Assembly (NCBI RefSeq): GCF_018613535.1
Contig: NZ_JAGGQB010000004.1
Span: 1 to 64,000 of the forward strand
From: Bacillus sp. ISL-51
GTDB lineage: Bacteria > Bacillota > Bacilli > Bacillales > Bacillaceae
Reading direction: 5' to 3'
DNA: 64,000 nt
The notes beneath the pieces were generated by a model, which was not told where the DNA came from, did no database searches, and saw only the letters and a program-made list of their open reading frames with translations. Position numbers and translations under genes: made by a program. Within the stretch, counting starts at the first letter, position 1. Each line of letters opens with the position of its first letter. This document shows positions 35,111 to 43,173 of the stretch, one piece after another.

Positions 35111-36065
35111 TCATGTGACCTCTCTTTTGAATATGATCAGCCAGATACTGTATAAACGCCTGTCTGGTGATGACGCCAATCATCTCACCATTACCCTCAG
35201 CAAATACTTGATCATGTTGTGTTAATTTATCCAGAACCTCCTGTAAAGAGGTTGATACAGAAACTGTTTCAGAAGTATTCGATTGTGCAGCGTCTGTTTG
35301 CTGTACGATGTCTTCAAGATTCATTTTTTCATTTGTTATACCTTCTTGCACTCCGACAAAGTCTCTTACAAAATCATTGGCAGGCTGATGCAGAATGTCA
35401 TCAGGTGTGCCGATTTGAACAATTTCACCGTTATTCATGATGCATATCCGGTCTCCAAGCTTTAATGCTTCTTGTATATCATGGGTGACAAAGACAATCG
35501 TTTTTTGTATTCTTCTTTGTAAATCCAGCATATCATCCTGCAATTTCACTTTTGTCATCGGATCAAGGGCGCTGAACGGTTCATCCATTAAGATCATTTC
35601 AGGATCTGCAGCTAAAGCGCGCACGACACCGATTCTCTGCTGCTGGCCTCCTGAAAGCTCATGAGGTTTTCTTTCACGGTATATTTCAGGATCTAAACCA
35701 ACCATTTCTAAGAGCTCATTGACACGCTGTTTGATTGTTTCCCGATTCCATTTTTTCAATTCGGGGACGACAGCTATGTTTTCTTCAATATTCATATTCG
35801 GAAACAGAGCGATTTGCTGCAGAACATATCCTATATTCCAGCGCAGCTCATGAATGTCATATTCACTTATTTTTTGATCATTTATAGATATCGTACCGCC
35901 GGTCAATTCAATGAGGCGATTGATCATCTTCAATGTTGTCGTTTTACCGCTGCCGCTGGGCCCGATAATGACAAAGAATTCGCCTTTATTTATCACTGCA
36001 TTGAATGATTTCACAGCAAACGTGCCGTCTTTGTACTGTTTTGATACATTGTTAAATTCAATCAT
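35103..36065 (-). CDS. opuFA: OpuF ATP-binding subunit
   Basis: A 320-residue ABC ATPase of the OpuA/OpuC/ProV type: Walker [11 protein letters not shown] (about 36-45), Q-loop [12 protein letters not shown], signature [12 protein letters not shown], Walker [13 protein letters not shown], and H-loop FVTHD. A C-terminal CBS-like extension (about 255-320, with [20 protein letters not shown]) is where ionic strength is sensed in related OpuA. It is the first gene of the opuFA-opuFB operon, which encodes the whole transporter. Confidence 0.92.
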   Translation of the reverse strand: MIEFNNVSKQYKDGTFAVKSFNAVINKGEFFVIIGPSGSGKTTTLKMINRLIELTGGTISINDQKISEYDIHELRWNIGYVLQQIALFPNMNIEENIAVVPELKKWNRETIKQRVNELLEMVGLDPEIYRERKPHELSGGQQQRIGVVRALAADPEMILMDEPFSALDPMTKVKLQDDMLDLQRRIQKTIVFVTHDIQEALKLGDRICIMNNGEIVQIGTPDDILHQPANDFVRDFVGVQEGITNEKMNLEDIVQQTDAAQSNTSETVSVSTSLQEVLDKLTQHDQVFAEGNGEMIGVITRQAFIQYLADHIQKRGHMNE

Positions 36066-36294
36066 ATCGTCACTTCCCTGTCATGATCTGTGATCAAACC
36101 TTTTTGCGCTAAATCCCTCATTCATTAGAATTAACTCCTATCCCCCTAAAGAATAGACTGATTCTTAAGGATTAGTTTCGCCATTTCCGATGAGTGTAGC
36201 ACTTATGTACAGGTTCTACAAGGTTTAAAACAGCACGGAATATGAAGGAGAAACATCTCATCAAAAAATGAATAAAAAGGATAATTTGTATAAT

Positions 36295-36435
36295 TCAAGA
36301 GGGCAAATAACAGTTTTCAATTGAAATAAGAATCGTTTCTTTTTCGTCGGATGTAAAATCAGTCAAGGCAGCCTTCTCTGAATATTCTCTGGTCTTTTTC
36401 ATAACGGCTAAACCTTTTTCCCTTTCTCTGCAGCT
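36295..36435 (-). pseudogene. C-terminal remnant of a MarR-like regulator
   Basis: A minus-strand frame without a start reads EKGLAVMKKTREYSEKAALT then DFTSDEKETILISIENCYL and stop. The LTEKG-x-A-(V)-KKTREYSEKA and FT-x-EEK/DEKE pattern is the usual last helix pair of MarR regulators. The first 100 residues are missing. It lies 230 bp upstream of opuFA, and the rest of 36066-36547 shows nothing recognisable. Confidence 0.45.
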
Positions 36436-36547
36436 ATTGATAAATCAAGAATAATTTGAAAGACATACGTAAAATCTATGTTCATGAGAACTGCCTGAAA
36501 TAATACGAAAAAAATATACACCAAAGAAAGGCTCAGGTGCACGAAGG

Positions 36548-37267
36548 ATGCCCCAATTGATTGGAATAACAGGAAATATCAAGATTGATCAATCCGGCCC
36601 TTTTCCGGGTTATGATCGGGCTTATGTAAATAATGACTATGTTCAGTCTGTGGCAGAAGCCGGCGGTGTGCCGTTTATATTACCGGTTATTAAGCAGCCG
36701 GAAATGCTGAAGCAGCAGATTTCCCGGCTGGATGGCGTGATCTTGTCAGGCGGCCAAGATGTGAATCCGCAATTATACGGGGAAGAACCTTTACAGGCAT
36801 TAGGCGGAACGTTTCCGGATCGGGATACGTACGAACAGCAATTGATAAAAACAGCTATTGCATTAAATAAGCCAATCTTAGCTATTTGCCGCGGAGTGCA
36901 AATATTAAATGTCACATTCGGCGGCAGTTTATATCAAGATTTGACATATGCTTCTTTTGCATATATTAAGCATAACCAGGAGAAAGAGCCGTCTTTAAAA
37001 ACCCATTGCGTCTCTTTTGAAGCCGGTTCTCACCTACACTCTTTGTTTGGAGATTCAGCAATGGTTAATTCGTTCCATCACCAAATCATAAAAGACGTCG
37101 CTCCGTCATTTAAAGCAACAGCTTATGCAAAAGACGGTGTCATCGAGGGAATAGAACGACAAGGTGATTTATTTGTCGTCGGTGTACAATGGCACCCGGA
37201 AATGCTCACAAAGAAACATGATGATATGAAGAAACTTTTTTCTCTGTTTATTGAACGTTGTAACTGA
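36548..37267 (+). CDS. Class I glutamine amidotransferase-like gamma-glutamyl hydrolase (PuuD/peptidase C26 type)
   Basis: A 239-residue protein. The family opening IGITGNIKIDQSGPFPGYDRAYVNNDYVQSV is present, VILSGGQDVNPQLYGEEP follows, the nucleophile is Cys in PILAICRGVQILNV (about 115), and the His-Glu pair is in VVGVQWHPEM (about 217-222). Such enzymes hydrolyse gamma-glutamyl-GABA or related gamma-glutamyl amides in the cytoplasm. No putrescine pathway neighbours are seen, so the substrate is open. The start is an ATG 2 nt after an AAAGAAAGG-like region with modest spacing. Confidence 0.85.
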   Translation: MPQLIGITGNIKIDQSGPFPGYDRAYVNNDYVQSVAEAGGVPFILPVIKQPEMLKQQISRLDGVILSGGQDVNPQLYGEEPLQALGGTFPDRDTYEQQLIKTAIALNKPILAICRGVQILNVTFGGSLYQDLTYASFAYIKHNQEKEPSLKTHCVSFEAGSHLHSLFGDSAMVNSFHHQIIKDVAPSFKATAYAKDGVIEGIERQGDLFVVGVQWHPEMLTKKHDDMKKLFSLFIERCN

Positions 37268-37312
37268 GCTGCTATCTATCTATTTGCAAACAGAGGTGTA
37301 AGAGAAAATAAA

Positions 37313-37340
37313 AAACATACCAACGTGATTTGGTATGTTT
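37313..37340. repeat. Dispersed ACATACCAA...TTGGTATGT hairpin, copy 2
   Basis: AAACATACCAA / TTGGTATGTTT, 11-bp perfect arms, 6-nt loop. It lies between two convergent genes and can act as a bidirectional terminator. Confidence 0.65.
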
Positions 37341-37392
37341 CTTCATGAAAGCCGATAGGTGAATTTTTGGGACAGCCCTTGTTCGCAATGAT

Positions 37393-38580
37393 TCATTTAG
37401 AAGGAAATGCGTGTTTCTTATTGACAAATGAAATCATTAAAGCTGCAAAAATTAATAAAAACATGATGACAGGAAAGGATTGGCTGCCAGCGTGATCAAG
37501 AAGAATTCCCCCAAAAATCCCGCCGCCGGCAATAGCGATATTCCAAACGGTTGTATTCATAGACATAGCGGCGTCAACGTTAGCTTCCCCAACGGCTTGG
37601 GCTAACGCTGTTTGTAATAAGGTAGCCGCCCCTCCAAAGGCCACTCCCCAGAGTGCAATACCGACAAAGATAACAATTGAATTGTATCCCGAAAATTGAA
37701 ATAATAATGCAGCGATTGAGAAACCGAGCAGGCTCAGCAAAACAAGCAGACGAAGCCGCTTATCAATGAATAATCCGGTAACCCAAATTCCAATGAGAGA
37801 CAAGACCCCAAACACTAATAACGCTGTGCCTGTTTGTGAGCTTAGGCCTGCCGGGGTAAGAAATGCAGCAATATAGGTATACAAAATATTATGAGAAACC
37901 ATCCAAAGAATGACCACCGTTAGAATAGGCCGCACCCCGGGGATCGTTAATACGTTAAACACATTGACACGCAGAGCTTTTGAATTTCCGAAGAAATCAG
38001 GAACCTTAAGGATAATCCATATGATAAGAACAAGAGACAGCAAAGACATGATTATAAAAACAGCACGCCATCCCATCAGCCCCCCTAAAAAAGTTCCGAT
38101 AGGCACGCCAAGACTAAGCGCAATCGGGGTGCCGACCATAGCGATGGCCGTGGCCCGGCCTTTAAGCTCTTGAGAAACCATCCGTCTTGCATAACCCGTT
38201 AACATACTCCATACAATTCCTGCACCAACCCCTGCAAAAAATCGGGCAATTAAAGTGACCGTATAGTTAGAAGAAAAAGCTGTGACGCTGTTAAAAACAA
38301 GAAACAAAACAATCGCGAAAAGGAGCAAAGGTTTGCGCCGCCAGCTCTGTGTTGCAAATGTGACAGGAATTGCCGCAACTAACGAACCGAGCGCATACAA
38401 CGTAACCAGTTGCCCTGCAAAGGAGGCTGATACATTTAGTCCATCACCGATTTGCGGAAGCAGACCCGCAGGAACAGTCTCGGTCATAATACAAATAAAG
38501 CCGGCCATTGAAAGGGCTAATAATTCAAACCAAGGGATTTTTTTTGCGGCTTGTTCTTGAATACCAGCTGACATAGGCAT
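37393..38580 (-). CDS. DHA1-type MFS efflux transporter (AraJ/YdhP-like)
   Basis: A 395-residue major facilitator with twelve predicted helices. Features of the AraJ/YdhP group: LALSMAGFICIMTETVPAGLLPQI, LVTLYALGSLVAAIPVTFAT, RFFAGVGAGIVWSMLTGYA and GRATAIAMVGTPIALSLGVPIG (motif C). AAGGAG is 8 nt before ATG 38580. A TetR gene is divergent across 158 bp that contain an 18-bp direct repeat, so the pair is a regulated drug pump. Substrate unknown. Confidence 0.87.
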   Translation of the reverse strand: MPMSAGIQEQAAKKIPWFELLALSMAGFICIMTETVPAGLLPQIGDGLNVSASFAGQLVTLYALGSLVAAIPVTFATQSWRRKPLLLFAIVLFLVFNSVTAFSSNYTVTLIARFFAGVGAGIVWSMLTGYARRMVSQELKGRATAIAMVGTPIALSLGVPIGTFLGGLMGWRAVFIIMSLLSLVLIIWIILKVPDFFGNSKALRVNVFNVLTIPGVRPILTVVILWMVSHNILYTYIAAFLTPAGLSSQTGTALLVFGVLSLIGIWVTGLFIDKRLRLLVLLSLLGFSIAALLFQFSGYNSIVIFVGIALWGVAFGGAATLLQTALAQAVGEANVDAAMSMNTTVWNIAIAGGGIFGGILLDHAGSQSFPVIMFLLIFAALMISFVNKKHAFPSK

Positions 38581-38634
38581 CTATACAACTCCTTCATTTT
38601 GTTTAAATACGTTGGCTGCTGCTCTCCCTTCAAT

Positions 38635-38652
38635 TTAATTTTGGATCGATTA
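38635..38652. promoter_or_regulatory. Direct-repeat operator 1 of the TetR/MFS pair
   Basis: TTAATTTTGGATCGATTA occurs here and identically at 38688-38705, 53 bp apart, in the divergent promoter region. The core GGATCGAT extends here to TGGATcgattaATCCA, a dyad. Confidence 0.65.
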
Positions 38653-38687
38653 ATCCATATGTTATGCCATACATAAAATCTTGTCAA

Positions 38688-38705
38688 TTAATTTTGGATC
38701 GATTA
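38688..38705. promoter_or_regulatory. Direct-repeat operator 2 of the TetR/MFS pair
   Basis: Exact second copy of the 18-bp element, ending 3 bp before the TATAAT (38709-38714) that serves the TetR gene, so binding here would block its promoter. Confidence 0.65.
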
Positions 38706-38738
38706 GTATATAATTAATGATTCAGGGGAGGTGGCCTT

Positions 38739-39332
38739 ATGGCCCGTACCGGCCGTCCGCGTGCATTTGACAAGGAAGAAGCGATTTCTAAAGCCATGGT
38801 GCTGTACTGGGAACAAGGATTTGAATCGACGTCCCTCGCTCAGCTAAAAGAGGTGATGGGTATTTCATCAGCAAGCTTTTACGCCGCATTCGGCTCCAAG
38901 GAGGCGCTGTTTAAGGAAGTTATTGACCGCTACAAAAGTTCATATGGACAAGTAACGGATTGTTTGACCGATACTTCAATAACTGCAAAAGAAGCGATTG
39001 AGAAAGCACTAAGGCAATCTGCAAAAATGCAGACAGATTCTGATCACCCTTCCGGCTGCTTGCTGGTCCTATCGGCAAGTGTCTGTTCAGATAAAAATAA
39101 TCACGTAAGAGATCTGCTTTCTTATGAACGTTCTTTAATCCGAAGTAAATTGGAGACGTGTATTCGACGGGGACAAGAAGAAGGAGAAATTTCTGACTCA
39201 GCAGATGCTGCAGCTCTGTGTGCCATGTTTGAAGCATTTATGTATGGGATTTCAACACAAGCGAAAGATGGAGTAAGTCATTCAAAAATTGATTTGGCAG
39301 TAACGCAAATTATGAAGGCCATTGAGATCTAA
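38739..39332 (+). CDS. TetR-family regulator divergent from the MFS pump
   Basis: A 197-residue TetR protein: RTGRPRAFDKEEAISKAMVLYWEQGF and TSLAQLKEVMGISSASFYAAFGSKEALFKEVIDRY form the DNA-binding domain (1-60). The C-terminal domain contains HPSGCLLVLSA, a block shared with AcrR-like regulators such as YezE/ComR-type proteins. GGGGAGGTGG precedes the ATG. It most likely represses itself and the divergent pump through the 18-bp direct repeats. Confidence 0.87.
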   Translation: MARTGRPRAFDKEEAISKAMVLYWEQGFESTSLAQLKEVMGISSASFYAAFGSKEALFKEVIDRYKSSYGQVTDCLTDTSITAKEAIEKALRQSAKMQTDSDHPSGCLLVLSASVCSDKNNHVRDLLSYERSLIRSKLETCIRRGQEEGEISDSADAAALCAMFEAFMYGISTQAKDGVSHSKIDLAVTQIMKAIEI

Positions 39333-39401
39333 CAAAATAGCTTTGCAGCTGTTTTCGATTAGCTGTGAATTGTAACATCAAGTACAATACCTAAATAAAG
39401 A

Positions 39402-39470
39402 CAGCTCATGACAGCCGCGTGTAAATGATTGTTCTGGACAAACCATTCACGGATGTGCTGTCATGAGCTG
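39402..39470. repeat. 14-bp perfect inverted repeat enclosing a 41-nt loop
   Basis: CAGCTCATGACAGC (39402-39415) and GCTGTCATGAGCTG (39457-39470) are exact reverse complements, and the loop has further partial pairing (CGTG...CACG). There is no T-run, so it is not a simple terminator. The 39333-39700 region otherwise holds only hairpins and no gene. Confidence 0.6.
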
Positions 39471-39521
39471 ATGTCATCATAAAAAACGCCCAAATCCTCA
39501 TAGGAAATGAACGCATAAAAA

Positions 39522-39550
39522 AATACCAAAAGCCTCTAATTCCTTGGTAT
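39522..39550. repeat. Dispersed TACCAA...TTGGTA hairpin, copy 3
   Basis: AATACCAA / CCTTGGTAT arms over an AT-rich loop. A half copy, TTGGTATGTTTCTTC, occurs at 39651-39665 and is identical to the right arm and flank of copy 2 (37330-37344). Confidence 0.5.
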
Positions 39551-39700
39551 CATTGGCTGCAGCAGAGAGGACTTGGATGCGGATAGGAGACATATCTGCA
39601 TAAAAGCTGACAAAATGAAAAAATTCCTTTTGTCTTAAAAGAAAACAGGATTGGTATGTTTCTTCGTAAGATTAGGGGCCTTATATATGGCCCCTTCCTC

Positions 39701-40591
39701 TCATTTCAGCAAGCTTAATTTTCCGATTTTATTGCATTCTAATGCGAACCATACGTTACCATCTTTATCGCATCCAATTCCGTGAGGTTCACTATTAGAT
39801 GTTTTAATCGGGTACTCTTCAAAAGATTGCTCTCTTGTCAACCTTCCTATTTTATTTGCGCCCCATTCCGTGAACCATAAATCAGATTCTGCTCCCGCAG
39901 CAATAGCATGAGGCCGTGCATTTGGTGTAGGAATATCATATTCAGTGATGTCGCCTGAAATAGTAATCTTGCTTATTTTGTTCCCTATTATTTCTGTAAA
40001 CCAAAGTGCATCATCATTTCCCCTTGTAAGCCCCACTGGTCCTGCTCCCGGTGTTGGAATTGGATATTCCGTTATTTCTCCCGATTCAGTTATCTTGCCG
40101 ATAGCATTGTTTTGATTTTCAGTAAACCAAAGGGCGTTATCGGAGCCAAGTGTAATAAAAGAAGGATATGATGCTTTATTCGGCAGTTCATATTCATGAA
40201 TTTCTCCTTCTGCTGTCAGCCTCCCAATACGGTTTCCATTCATTTCTGTAAACCACATATCACCATTTAGGCCTTCAGCAATTCCATATGGCGCTGAATT
40301 CGGTTGCGGTAAAGGATACTCTGTAAAAATGCCCGCTGTTGTAAGCTTTGCGATTTTATTAGATTCATTTTCAGTAAACCAAACATCACCTATTGAAGAT
40401 ATGGCCAAGCACATCACTCTTGCATCAGGAGTCGGAACAATATATTCTTTGATTGTTCCATCTTGAGTAAGACAGCTGATTTTGTTTGCTTTATGTTGAG
40501 TAAACCATACCTTTCCTTCTTGTGAGATAGCTATTCCATAAGGACCGGAATCTGAATGTAACAATTCTATTTCCTGCAGCTCAATATTCAT
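39701..40591 (-). CDS. vgb: Streptogramin B lyase (virginiamycin B hydrolase-like, Vgb family)
   Basis: A 296-residue seven-bladed beta-propeller made of repeats with the pattern GPYGIA...GxVWFTExxxNKIxxLTxxGxIxEYxxPTP, counted about seven times. The length and the C-terminal block SEPHGIGCDKDGNVWFALEC match Vgb-type lyases, which linearise quinupristin-type streptogramin B by ring-opening elimination using His and Glu with Mg; His residues in ARPHAIA and SEPHGIG are in the expected blades. GGAGGGG is 6 nt before ATG 40591; an earlier in-frame ATG (40624) has no such site. Activity is inferred; chromosomal Bacillus homologues need not all be active. Confidence 0.85.
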   Translation of the reverse strand: MNIELQEIELLHSDSGPYGIAISQEGKVWFTQHKANKISCLTQDGTIKEYIVPTPDARVMCLAISSIGDVWFTENESNKIAKLTTAGIFTEYPLPQPNSAPYGIAEGLNGDMWFTEMNGNRIGRLTAEGEIHEYELPNKASYPSFITLGSDNALWFTENQNNAIGKITESGEITEYPIPTPGAGPVGLTRGNDDALWFTEIIGNKISKITISGDITEYDIPTPNARPHAIAAGAESDLWFTEWGANKIGRLTREQSFEEYPIKTSNSEPHGIGCDKDGNVWFALECNKIGKLSLLK

Positions 40592-40703
40592 ATAAACCCC
40601 TCCATTAAGAATAATCTTATACAAAAAAGCCTCCTATTCTCATTTTACGAGACAAGGGGCAAAGTAATTCTTGTACTCAAACGGACTTGGTTTACAGGCA
40701 CTT

Positions 40704-41261
40704 TTAATGACAATAACTAAGCAGCTGATCTGTTGTAAGTATTGTTGCAAATTCATCGTGTAATGTCGCTAAAGATATATTGTGTATCGTTTCCGCATCA
40801 TAATATGTACCGTTTTGGTCCTTCATCCCAAAAGCTGCCGCAGCATCTGAAACCAGATATGTGTTGAAACCTAAATTCGCACTCATTCTTGCAGTTGTTG
40901 AGACACAATGAGGTGTAGTCAAGCCTGTTATTATAACTGTTTCGATTTTATTCTCTTTTAGAAATTCTTCCAGATTAGTGCCAATAAAGCTGCTGTTCAC
41001 TTTCTTTGTTATTATTACTTCTCCATCAATAGGCTTTACTATGTCTTTTATAGCATATCCCTCATTGTCCGGATGGAATACCGAACGGGGGTTATCTGAC
41101 TTGTGCTTTATATAGATGACTGTAAATCCTTTCTTCCTCCACAATTGAAGGATCTTAGACGTGTTTTCCTCAGCGTTAAGATTATTTCGCTCTCCCCATT
41201 TTTTATCATCGAATGCTTTTTGGATATCTACTAAAATTAAAGCTATATTTTTATTATCCAT
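40704..41261 (-). CDS. Isochorismatase-family cysteine hydrolase
   Basis: A 185-residue protein with the Asp-Lys-Cys triad of the family: Asp in LVDIQKAFD (about 12), Lys in EVIITKKVNSSFIGT (about 85) and Cys in GLTTPHCVSTTARMS (about 123, with the preceding cis-peptide TTP-H). Members hydrolyse nicotinamide, N-carbamoyl compounds or isochorismate; the sequence does not decide which. AGGAGG lies upstream of the ATG. It is on the same strand as the streptogramin lyase but 112 bp away, so co-transcription is possible. Confidence 0.85.
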   Translation of the reverse strand: MDNKNIALILVDIQKAFDDKKWGERNNLNAEENTSKILQLWRKKGFTVIYIKHKSDNPRSVFHPDNEGYAIKDIVKPIDGEVIITKKVNSSFIGTNLEEFLKENKIETVIITGLTTPHCVSTTARMSANLGFNTYLVSDAAAAFGMKDQNGTYYDAETIHNISLATLHDEFATILTTDQLLSYCH

Positions 41262-41401
41262 GATTTCCTCCTATTACGAAATGCATAAAACCTTATATCT
41301 GATTATAACGGGCGTTGATTAAACAATAAACGATGGAAATCGATAGCTTTAGTTCTGGATGTTGAACTGTTATTGTCTCTCCTATTCATCGTTTTGTTTC
41401 T

Positions 41402-42082
41402 TCAAATATTAATGTTGAAGTATTTCTCAAATGCGGCTCTTCCGTTTTGTGTAATCTTGACAGCCCTTGTTTTAGGCTTACGAACTATCCATTCCTGTTC
41501 CAGCATTCTTACTAGTAACGCATTCCCCAATGCCCCGGCAATATGATGTGTACGCTCACTCCAGTCTAAGCAGCAGCGCGCAAATGCTCTTCTCTTATTT
41601 CTTTGTTGTTCTTCGTTAATACCAAAATTCTTTAAAAAAAGAACCCCTTCGGAAGTGACCTCAAAGTTTAAATCGGCTTTTTTTAAAAGACCTTGCTCGA
41701 TCATTGAATTTGCAACTTGCACGCCGATAAAACCGGCTAAATGATCATAACAGGTGCGGGCAAAATGCAAGTCGCTTTTTTCTCTTGAATCCTTTAACGA
41801 TCTCACTTGAGAATCAGGCGAAATATGAAGCAATTGTTCGATCACTTTTGCAGTATCGGCGTCAGATAATTTATAATACCGATGCCTTCCATGCTTCTCT
41901 GCACTGATTAGCTTTGCTTCAAGCAATTTATGCAGATGAAAACTTGCAGTTTGAGGTTTAATGTTAGCGAGATATGCAAGCTCGCCTGCAGGGTGTATTC
42001 TTCCATCCATTAGGCTGAGAAGAATGGAAGAACGTGTGGGATCAGATATCAGCGAAACTGTTTTTGCAATATTAGGATTCAT
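41402..42082 (-). CDS. ydfF: ArsR-family regulator YdfF
   Basis: A 227-residue protein: N-terminal ArsR winged helix (TVSLISDPTRSSILLSLMDG, ELAYLANIKPQTASFHLHKL, HGRHRYYKLSD; about 10-85) and a long C-terminal domain rich in charged helices (DLHFARTCYDHLAGFIG and RRAFARCCLDWSERTHHIAG). The C-terminal CC-LDWSERxxHxxG block is typical of the YdfF group; Cys and His could bind metal. AAGGAGGA is 5 nt before ATG 42082. It is divergent from ydfE as in B. subtilis. Confidence 0.87.
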   Translation of the reverse strand: MNPNIAKTVSLISDPTRSSILLSLMDGRIHPAGELAYLANIKPQTASFHLHKLLEAKLISAEKHGRHRYYKLSDADTAKVIEQLLHISPDSQVRSLKDSREKSDLHFARTCYDHLAGFIGVQVANSMIEQGLLKKADLNFEVTSEGVLFLKNFGINEEQQRNKRRAFARCCLDWSERTHHIAGALGNALLVRMLEQEWIVRKPKTRAVKITQNGRAAFEKYFNINI

Positions 42083-42171
42083 GCTTGTCCTCCTTACATT
42101 CATATTTCGATGATAATTGAAATGTTAAACCTTTACAATAAAAATTGAATGATGATAAGGAGGCATACGCG

Positions 42172-42777
42172 TTGGACAATCATTTTAAAGAAATCAAACC
42201 AAAAATTATGTATTACGGCACTTCAACATTACTTCTTAACACTTTGAATGAGGATGGCACCACCAATATTAGCCCTATGTCTTCTTCGTGGGCTCTCGGA
42301 AACTGTATTGTCCTTGGAGTAGGACTGGGAGGAAAAGCAATTGAAAATCTTGAAAGGCACAAGGAATGTGTCATAAACTTACCCAGCCCGGATTTATGGG
42401 AGAACGTTGAAAGAATTTCGTCTTATAGCGGGAAGAAGGATATACCGCTTTTGAAGAAACAGATCGGGTTTACTTACAAAAAAGAAAAATACGAGGCGGC
42501 AGGGCTAACACCATTAGATTCGGTAACAGTTTTACCAACACGCATTAAAGAATGCCCTATCCAAATTGAAGCAGAAGTGAAACATATTCGGATTCCAGAA
42601 TATGAAACATCATTTGCGATTGTAGAAACACAAGTGATACATTTTCATGCCGAGGAAAGCATCATATTGAACGAAAACCATATTGACCCTTTAAAATGGA
42701 GTCCGCTTATTTATAATTTCAGACATTATTTTGATTTAGGAAGACAAGTAGGAAAAACATTTCGCTCAGAGACGTGA
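42172..42777 (+). CDS. ydfE: Flavin reductase-like FMN-binding protein YdfE
   Basis: A 201-residue split-barrel flavoprotein: KIMYYGTSTLLLNTLNEDGT then NISPMSSSWALG and HKECVINLPSPDLWENVE match the flavin-reductase-like domain that binds FMN. It fits B. subtilis YdfE. No ATG is available at the right place: AAGGAGG (42157-42163) is 8 nt from TTG 42172, which is therefore the start; the in-frame ATG at 42145 lies upstream of that site. Substrate unknown; probably regulated by divergent YdfF. Confidence 0.85.
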   Translation: MDNHFKEIKPKIMYYGTSTLLLNTLNEDGTTNISPMSSSWALGNCIVLGVGLGGKAIENLERHKECVINLPSPDLWENVERISSYSGKKDIPLLKKQIGFTYKKEKYEAAGLTPLDSVTVLPTRIKECPIQIEAEVKHIRIPEYETSFAIVETQVIHFHAEESIILNENHIDPLKWSPLIYNFRHYFDLGRQVGKTFRSET

Positions 42778-42815
42778 TGATTATTCATTAACCTTGGCGG
42801 CGCGTCATCAGTATA

Positions 42816-42855
42816 AAAATAAAACATACCAATATCATTTGGTATGTTTTATTTT
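42816..42855. repeat. Dispersed ACATACCAA...TTGGTATGT hairpin, copy 4 (bidirectional terminator)
   Basis: AAAATAAAACATACCAA / TTGGTATGTTTTATTTT, perfect 17-bp arms and a 6-nt loop, between ydfE and the leftward TetR remnant. Confidence 0.75.
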
Positions 42856-42882
42856 CGGTTCATATCAGATTGAATCAGCATT

Positions 42883-43017
42883 TTAATGTGTAAATTCACC
42901 GTTGGCTGCTCCTTCATCTAAAATCGATTTAACATAGGAACCGGCATACCCTTTTTGATTAAACAATTCGGCAGATTTCTTAATAATAAAAGCTCGGGTC
43001 TTTTCCCCTTTCCGCAT
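42883..43017 (-). pseudogene. Internally deleted TetR-family regulator remnant
   Basis: The frame starts MRKGEKTRAFIIKKSAELFN then QKGYAGS, the first helix pair of a TetR DNA-binding domain, and then jumps to YVKSILDEGAANGEFTH and stop, which resembles the C-terminal SILEEGxxNGEF element. About 130 residues including the recognition helix are lost in frame. It sits in the regulator position, divergent from the DUF2306 gene. Confidence 0.65.
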
Positions 43018-43087
43018 CCCGTTTTTCCTTTCGCAAAGTTCAAATTTTGCACAAAGATTATTCACACAGCTGATGTATACTAAAAAA

Positions 43088-43108
43088 GAGACCGGACGGT
43101 TCGGTCTC
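43088..43108. promoter_or_regulatory. Palindrome upstream of the DUF2306 gene
   Basis: GAGACCG and CGGTCTC are 7-bp arms with a 7-bp spacer, between the TetR remnant and the DUF2306 gene. It looks like an orphan operator for the lost TetR protein (LmrA/QdoR-type operators also carry AGACC/GGTCT half sites). Confidence 0.5.
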
Positions 43109-43173
43109 GAATATTGTCTGTTCTGACCTTGCCGTGATTGCATTTGCACCGCAAGCTAAAGGAGGAAAGCAAA

